Shown here: positions 57,747-64,000 of the stretch, one piece after another | Position numbering within the stretch: the first letter of the stretch is position 1 | How the letters are laid out: each line of letters opens with the position of its first letter | Assembly: GCA_963281255.1 (NCBI GenBank) | Contig: OY725488.1 | Location: 1,835,986-1,899,985, forward strand | DNA: 64,000 nucleotides | Reading direction: 5' to 3' | Source: Aphrocallistes beatrix | Lineage: Eukaryota > Porifera > Hexactinellida > Sceptrulophora > Aphrocallistidae | The notes under the pieces: generated by a model | What the model saw: the letters and a program-made list of their open reading frames with translations, nothing else | Database searches by the model: none | Told to the model about the DNA's origin: nothing | Program-made: the position numbers and the translations under genes

Positions 57747-59154
57747 GGTTGGTGTTTCCTTGCAGAACTAACTCAAAAAGTTTTCATTATTTTCTCCTGA
57801 AATTTTTGTGGAAACCTTTCTCGTTGAGTTGTCTGCAAAAATACACTATTCGGGAGCTCAAGAAGCAAGAAAATATTATTTTTTTCCAAAATCACCTAAT
57901 TTATAGAGGACATTCCATGAAACTTCAATGCCTTATGCATCTTTTACTCAATTATTCTTGCACGAAATGTCTGAATAAAGAAAATAATAAGAACAGAATT
58001 TTCAATTTTAACCTAATTATTTTTTTCTTTCCCATTTTGTTGCTACAATATTTAGAAGCAGAATTTCGTAAGGAAAAATATTTTAACGTTTTTCTAAAGT
58101 AGAATATCGAAAATCTGTCTCAATCATTTTGTTCTGCGTAACGAGATCTTTCCTAAACCGTCAAGCTTTTTAATCTACGACCTTCGTAACAAAAGATTCT
58201 TCCTTTATAAAATTGATTTTTTTCAGTGCTAATAACAGGCTACAAAGCAATTTTCTTCGGAAAGGCTTGATTTCCATTTGTTTTTAAAGTATCCAAGTTT
58301 TAAATAACATCTAAACATCCTAAATCAACAACTTAAATATAGTAGTACTTAACTTCAAAATATGGCATATCAAATATTTTCACATCATTACACCAAAAAG
58401 TGTGAAAAGTTGTCAGTTATGACTGGGGAACCCAAAATAATCACGTCCGATAGTATCCGCTGAAATCCCATGTCTATAACTTTATTTGACTATGCCAGGT
58501 CGTTATTTTAATACTGAATTCATGCCCAGCACTAAATTTCCAGGAATTTGATAACAGTCGACTCCGCTTAATAGGGCCACATCGGTCAGAGGACATTTTG
58601 CCCCGATTAAGCGGAGGACCCTATTAACCGAAAATATTTTGTATTAGCTTCTATGTGTGAGAGCTATTCCGGTCCTGCCAAAAGTGACCCGATTAAGCGG
58701 CTGACCCGATTAAACAGTGGCCCTATTAAGCGGAGTCGACTGTATATATTGATCATATTTGGAAAAAATTTTGGTTGCCTTTTCCTAGCAACGGTCAGGA
58801 ATGTGAAAAAATTCCTGGGCGTTGGTATGCACGGTCAAACAAAAATGTTTCCAAATATTGTCAATATATATATCAAATTGCTGGAAATCTAGTGCTGAGC
58901 ATCAATTCAGCATTAAAAAGATGACCTGACACTGTTAAAAGAAGATATAGCTGTCGGACGTTTCGCATTTAAAATGTGTCGTTTTTAGAGCGACACCTTG
59001 TGATACAAGTGGCTCAAAGTGGCGAACTATTGGGGCTGGAATTATAAAAATCGGAATTATTGTTTACAAACCCTATAAGGATCTAAAAAATGATAAAAAA
59101 GCAATTTATGCACATTTTTAGCAAAAAACAAGTGTCCCATGGGAAACACCAACC
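57747..59154 (+). mobile_element. TTAA element (family C), copy 4, diverged
   Basis: The ends GGTTGGTGTTTCCTTG and GGGAAACACCAACC are flanked by exact TTAA (57743-57746, 59155-59158). More diverged than the other copies but with the same layout. It holds a pogo-like MITE at 58555-58742. Confidence 0.85.
58555..58742. mobile_element. pogo/Tigger-like MITE inside family C
   Basis: The ends CAGTCGACTCCGCTTAATAG and CTATTAAGCGGAGTCGACTG are perfect inverted repeats inserted in a TATATA stretch. Related family C copies show TTTGATATATATATTGA uninterrupted at this place, consistent with a TA duplication. Confidence 0.85.
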
Positions 59155-59405
59155 TTAATATACTTTATAAATGATGCTACGACAATATTCCCTATTCTGC
59201 AGGGTTGACAATTTAAGGTTGGTCATGTAAACATTATTTTGATGGTAGTTCTTATTGTTGAGTAATTAGCTATGGATATATGATATATGATATTTCGATT
59301 TGGGATCATCGAATTCAATTTTGGAATAGAGCATCATTGGTTTAAACCTAGATTAGTACCCCTTTACTCTAGATTCGATGAAGATAAATTCATGATCTTT
59401 TTTAG

Positions 59406-59590
59406 GTACAAGACCATCTAAACCGTTGCTTGAACCAACTGTCAGTTTCTTATATACAAGTTTCCATACAGTTGAAATATCTTGGAATGAAAATAGAATT
59501 AATCAACCCTTATTTGAAGATCCAGAATGTCAAAGTTATACAACTTTTATTCTAAGAGTAAAAAGCTTGAATTCAATCCTTTATTATATG
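59406..59590 (+). CDS. candidate internal host exon, fibronectin type III-like
   Basis: A 185-bp open segment between a strong acceptor (ATGATCTTTTTTAG) and a consensus donor (ATG followed by GTAAGT). In the only fully open frame it reads TRPSKPLLEPTVSFLYTS, TVEISWNENRINQPLFED and PECQSYTTFILRVKSL. The P-x-x-P start, the V-x-I-x-W core of strand B and the YTTFILRV strand resemble the first half of an FN3 domain, common in animal adhesion and receptor proteins. The exon starts within a codon (two bases) and ends on a codon boundary. Codon content looks unlike neighbouring repeats and no other copy is seen in the window. Neighbouring exons are not visible; repeat-filled introns are expected. 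The FN3 assignment is tentative; exon status is better supported. Confidence 0.5.
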
Positions 59591-59804
59591 GTAAGTAAAT
59601 GCAAGCATAGCGTATGCTATGAACACTTATTTTCTAAATTCAAATATATTGTGGTTAAATAATGATATAAATTTAGGGCTGAAACGGGTATACTTAAAAT
59701 TCTATTAGTCATTCAAAATGAAACGATCGCATATTCGTTCGTATTCAAACGAATATTTATTATTTTTCAAATTCTTCGAAACAACGAGGATTACCTATCT
59801 ACCT

Positions 59805-60167
59805 ATCTATTCGTAAACTACACATTCTAATTACTCATAATTGATAGCCTCAACTTAATTACTAACTCCCAGGTTAATAAATATCAACATTTGATACTTT
59901 ATGCTACTTGTCCCAAGTCACAGCCATTATATATGATGGCGATTAGTGACACAAAGTGGCAGATGTTGATAATTTTCTACATAAGAATAATTAATTGTGT
60001 TGAGACTCTCAATTATGAGTAATTAGATTGTGTAAATTACGAACTTGAACCAAAAGATGAGTATTTTCTCCTTTTTCAGTACATATTGTTCCCCTTTTGA
60101 ATCTATCCAATTTAATACTATTCGTACGGAGGTTTTCGTGGTGGTTGAATACTTTTTCCGGGTAGTG
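59805..60167 (-). mobile_element. Tc1-type MITE (family D), truncated
   Basis: Matches 30504-30979 in part. The right end GAATACTTTTTCCGGGTAGTG precedes TA; the left end is missing. A short family B fragment follows at 60290-60425. Confidence 0.7.
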
Positions 60168-60427
60168 TATAGTTATAAGCAAGAACCTTTTTAAGAACAA
60201 ATTTGTTTAAAAAATGGTTGTAACATCGCAAATTTTAGAAATCCTCCGAACCAAACTAAATTGGGTCCAAAGCCAGACCAGAAGATAACAAAATAATTAG
60301 TTAGATTAGTAATAATTAATTTTTTTATCGTTGATTTCATTTTATTACTGAGTGGTCTACCATCTAATCGTAATAGTTAAACTGTTGCTTTTTTGATTTT
60401 TATGAGTTTACCTCTAAAGTTAAGCTC

Positions 60428-60842
60428 TGTTGCATGATATCTTGAGTTATAATATTTTGTGAAATCGTAGGATTCTAAGATTTTGTTTCGCATACTCAAA
60501 TATCTTGTGGTTCAATCGGTTTCATCGTATCTTGATAATCACCGCTACCAATTTATGGCACAAGTTACGTACAATTTGGATTCACGCGACACAATTTACT
60601 ACGGTAGAACCCCATATGGACCATAAATGGAATAATAATTGATCCAAGGTCCATATAGGGTTCTAACATAGAAAATTGTGTCGCGTGTCAACAAATTGTG
60701 TCATGTGCCATAATTTGGTGGCAGTGGTTATCAAGTTACGATGAAACCCATTGAACCACAAGGTCATTAGAGTATGAGAAAAAAATCTCAGAATGCTACG
60801 ATATCTCAAAATATTACAATCTTAAGATATCGCGCAACAGGT
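60428..60842. mobile_element. palindromic MITE
   Basis: Nearly the whole 415 bp folds on itself. The arms begin GTTGCATGATATCTTGAG and GTTGCGCGATATCTTAAG (complement), and an inner pair ACGCGACACAATTT surrounds CCATATGGACC. Diverged arms suggest greater age than the 16.5-kb palindrome. Confidence 0.75.
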
Positions 60843-60921
60843 CTATGAAAAATCAAAAATTATTAGACGGTTTTTGAAGCATTTATCAGTTGACTTTTTA
60901 TTTATTTGATATTGCTTTTTT

Positions 60922-61210
60922 CTCTAAATACGTATGTCTTACTATCATTATCAATATCACTCGAAAATCACCAAATTTGCACTTTTGACTTTTTAATACG
61001 TATTGATGACGTTATAATAGGATGATGAGTGATTCATTTTTTGATGATTGTTATATCATATGTAAAGAATATCAATATAAACAGTATATTAAAATTTAAG
61101 CCTTCTATCAGCTACAATCGCTGAGTAATAGTCGAAAAACTGAAATTTCAAATTATAAAAAAGGTGACAATGACGTCATAATTCCATGATGTGTCTACAT
61201 TTTTGCATGA
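60922..61210 (-). repeat. family A reverse fragment
   Basis: Diverged reverse copy lacking the GC-rich end. 61210-61420 holds only AT-rich sequence with weak TTTTGATCA repeats. Confidence 0.75.
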
Positions 61211-61424
61211 AGTGAAACCATATGGACTAAATATTTTGATGAACGTTCATGTGGTATTTTGATAAACTATACGCTATTTAGGATTTTGATCAAAGATTTA
61301 TCGATGTGTGATTTTGATCAGCATATGACTGAATGTCATGCTTGTGATTTAAAACAGCAAATATACATTTGTCACTTTCAATCTAATATAATATGACTAT
61401 TCCTTTTATTACTTATTCGCTTGC

Positions 61425-61920
61425 AAGTGCTGCGCGGCTGGCGTGCACAAATTGTCCGCCAGAGGCGCCCAAAGGGCGCCTAGGCTCACAATGATTAATT
61501 ATAAGGTAGTTAACATCTCTGAACAAGTCTGTCCAACTGTTAGAATCGATTTCACTCGAAAAATCACAAACTTTGTCAATTTGTCAATTTTTGATGCGTA
61601 ATGATGACGTCATAACAGAGTGATGAGTAGTCATTTTTTGATGAAAGTTGTATCATATATGAGGTATATCAATATACACATTTGTTTAAAATTTAAGCCT
61701 TCTATCTCCTGCAATGACTGAGTTATAGTCGAAAAACTGAAATTTCTAATTATAAAAAAGATGACAATGACGTCATAATTCCATGGTGAGTCGACATTTT
61801 CGTCTGAGGTCAGAAGTGGAGCCATAGCCAAATGACTACCACATGCAAAAAATCATCTTTCTGTGCCTGGTAGTTTCTTCAATCAATTCTTTACATCATT
61901 ACAATTAAAACTCGATTAAT
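61425..61920 (-). repeat. family A reverse copy
   Basis: Near-complete reverse copy ending at the terminal repeat ATTAAAACTCGATTAATG. Confidence 0.85.
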
Positions 61921-61944
61921 GTTTGTGTATGTGTGTATATACGT

Positions 61945-62450
61945 GTATATATATATATGTAATGAATTGTTTGAAGAAACTGCGAGGCACAGAAAGCTTA
62001 TTTTTGGCATGTGGGAGTCTTTTGGCTATGGCTCCACTAAGTTCTGAGCTAAGACGAAAATGTCGACTCATCATCGAATTATGACGTCATTGTCACCTTT
62101 TTTATAATTAGAAATGTCAGTTTTTCGACTATAACTCACTCATTGCAGGTGATAGAAGGCTGAAATTTTAATCGAATGTGTATATTGATTTACCTCATAT
62201 ATGATACAACTTTCATCAAAAATGAAGACTCATCACTCTGTTATGACGTCATCATTACACATCAAAATTTTTAAAATTGACAAATTTGGTGATTTTTCGT
62301 GCGATATCGATTATAACAGAAGGACAGACGTATTTAGAGATGTTATCTCCCATATAATTAATCAATGTAACCCTACGTTCCCGTAGGGCGCCTCTGGCGG
62401 ACACAAAGTGTCCGCCATCCGCGCAGCGCAAGCAAGCGATGCGCGCTTGT
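61945..62450 (+). repeat. family A forward copy
   Basis: Forward copy adjoining the previous one, so the two are inverted around a shared terminal repeat. It ends GATGCGCGCTTGT. 62460-62680 shows nothing but a few TTTGATCAAAATCC repeats. A short reverse fragment is at 62684-62733. Confidence 0.85.
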
Positions 62451-62740
62451 ATATATAAGAACCAGAGTGAAAAGGGGCATTATAGGCTTTAGGTCTTATT
62501 CTTACTTAGCTGTTTCACGTATTAATCCTACCCCATATTAGGCCTTATTCCGGCGATGCCACATATGTAAATCAAATATTATTTGATCAAAATCCCACAT
62601 CGATAATGCTTTGATCAAAATCCGACATAGTCATCGATCAAAATATACAGTCTCGAACCATAACAAAAAACTATAACACGCTTAAAATCTGCTTTTTGTG
62701 CCTGGCAGTTTATTCAATCAATTCGTTATATACTATACTA

Positions 62741-64000
62741 CTGGCGTTCAATAAGTAGTCGTTATTGCGATATATCTTGTTTGTTTGATTTGATTTAGAA
62801 TTGGGTTAGTATATCTAATGTAACCTTACCGATGCTCTTTCAAATGATACTTTACTTTTTCAATTCTGAGATTTGGTTTTAATACTGTGGCTATTATTAG
62901 TTTGGCATTTTTATATACTTTATTATGACTTCCGAGAGTGCAGATTTCAAAATTGAGCGGCGAGCCTATGTAAAAATTCGTACGCTTATCCAATTTTCTC
63001 GAACCGACATCCACAAGGATTTGATGGATGTTTATGATATGACTCTTCCATATTCCACGATAGTCGACTGGGCCCGACGTTTTCGCGAGGGAAGAGAGTC
63101 GATCGAAGATAAGCCAAGAGCAGGGTGGCCGATTTCCGGCGCCAGTGACAAATGTGTCCTCGAGGTTTAGGAATTACTTGAAGAAGACCCTCATATTTCA
63201 TTGGTGGAGATAGCTAATGCAGTAGGGGTCTCAACGGGAACCGCTCATACCATTGTGCGTGGCAATTTGCAATTTAGGAAAATCTGCGCTCGGTGGGTCC
63301 CGCATGCACTAACACAGGCCCAGAAAGTCAAGAGGGTTCAATGTGCTCAAAGTTGCTTTCTGACTTCGATAGAACCGACTCCAGGAGACTATTCGAGATC
63401 GTGACTGGTGTTGAGACTTGGGTGCGTTATATAGCGAGCCTTTGTCAAAGGAAGCTAACAAAGTATGGGTAGCTAAAGGCCAGGACCCACCAATGATCCC
63501 CCGACATGACTTCCGGAACCCCAAGGTTATGTACTGTATATTTTTTGATTCTTATGGTCCAGTCTGCCAGATTTGTGTCCCCAAGAATACCACTATCACT
63601 GGATCATCTACATGAATGAGTGCCTGTCTGAGGTAGAGAAATTATACCACAATCGACGGGCAAGGACTGGGACACGTGGACTGAGATTATTGCATGATAA
63701 TGCCCGACCCCACAAGACCAAGCTAGTAAGGGAAAAGTTAGATCGTATGAGAGTCGTAGAGCTAGATCATCCTCCCTACTCACCAGACCTCGCTCCATGC
63801 GACTTTTGGCTCTTCCCTAAGCTAAAGAAACACCTGTCAGGGAGGGAATTCGAAAGTCGGGCTCACCTCGGATCGCCGATTTTTCAGTGTATGAAAGGTA
63901 TACCGCGAGAAGACTTCAAAAAAGTTTTTGGGATTGGATTAAGAGGCTAAAACTAGTTATACAGCATCAAGGAGAGTATTTCGAGAAATTGCAGCATTGA
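62741..64000 (+). mobile_element. mariner (DD34D) transposon, 3' end outside the window
   Basis: Starts after TA (62739-62740) with CTGGCGTTCAATAAGTAGTC. The transposase occupies the rest of the window. Confidence 0.75.
62925..63950 (+). pseudogene. mariner transposase (SETMAR-type), frameshifted, catalytic Asp lost
   Basis: Plus strand, start Met at 62925. The HTH module AYVKIRTLIQFSRTDIHKDL and WARRFREGRESIEDKPRAG is followed by an in-frame TAG and then EELLEEDPHISLVEIANAV and ICARWVPHALTQAQK. The first catalytic block reads IVTGVETWVRYI, where mariners have Asp in the G-D-E-T box; here it is Val. The core continues SKEANKVWVAKGQDPPMIPR, VMYCIFFDSYGPV and LRLLHDNARPHKTKL with the second Asp, then HPPYSPDLAPCDFWLF with the third: 34 residues between them, so DD34D. 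The end reads SPIFQCMKGIPREDFKKV. At least three frame changes and the lost Asp make it inactive. Confidence 0.85.

Overview
This window is animal (invertebrate) nuclear DNA, AT-rich and gene-poor, built almost entirely of nested transposable elements. The evidence is metazoan-type transposases (P/THAP, hAT with a TTF-like zinc module, Tc1/mariner, a RAG1-like DDE protein), an EN-RT non-LTR retrotransposon, MADF and Myb/SANT-like proteins, long simple repeats, and a few isolated exons with good splice signals. There are no operons, rRNA, tRNA or CRISPR arrays that I can see. I cannot name the species; a cnidarian- or sponge-like genome is a guess from the kinds of elements present.

Layout. 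0-3.4 kb: hAT and pogo-like ends, and a decayed minus-strand LINE flanked by inverted pieces of the commonest repeat (called family A here). 3.4-9.5 kb: family B repeat, a broken Myb/SANT-like gene, and a P-element-type transposase pseudogene with a THAP-like domain. 9.5-15 kb: a 5-kb structure with TA-flanked terminal inverted repeats. It contains a Harbinger-like element with a MADF ORF, two nested hAT MITEs with clean 8-bp duplications, and an exon for a secreted, possibly GPI-anchored protein. 15-26 kb: family B with fold-back elements, a palindrome-array element, the first TTAA-flanked family C element and hAT-like MITEs. 26-27 kb: an integrase pseudogene. 28.2-33.9 kb: a transposon with 332-bp terminal inverted repeats (TIRs) whose broken transposase has the RAG1 catalytic spacing and a RAG1-like N-terminal zinc module; a DD35E element and a Tc1-type MITE sit inside it. 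34-46.8 kb: family A copies, simple repeats, LINE copy 3 split by a 3.2-kb hAT element, a KRBA2/SCAND3-like C-terminal fragment and a 149-bp satellite. 46.8-49.4 kb: LINE copy 2. 49.4-50.2 kb: a Pro/Ala-rich 21-bp coding minisatellite. 51.3-59.2 kb: three more family C elements; one holds a mariner that in turn holds a long fold-back element. 59.4 kb: a probable FN3-like host exon. 60-64 kb: a palindrome, family A copies and the 5' part of a DD34D mariner with a mutated catalytic residue.

The most interesting object is the RAG1-like element at 28238-33928. Catalytic D, C-x2-C, H-x4-H and E follow the vertebrate RAG1 spacing almost exactly, the ends begin with CAC, and the duplication is AGTG. 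Almost all transposase genes here are broken by frameshifts or stops, so most elements look inactive. The nesting with intact target-site duplications gives a readable order of insertions.
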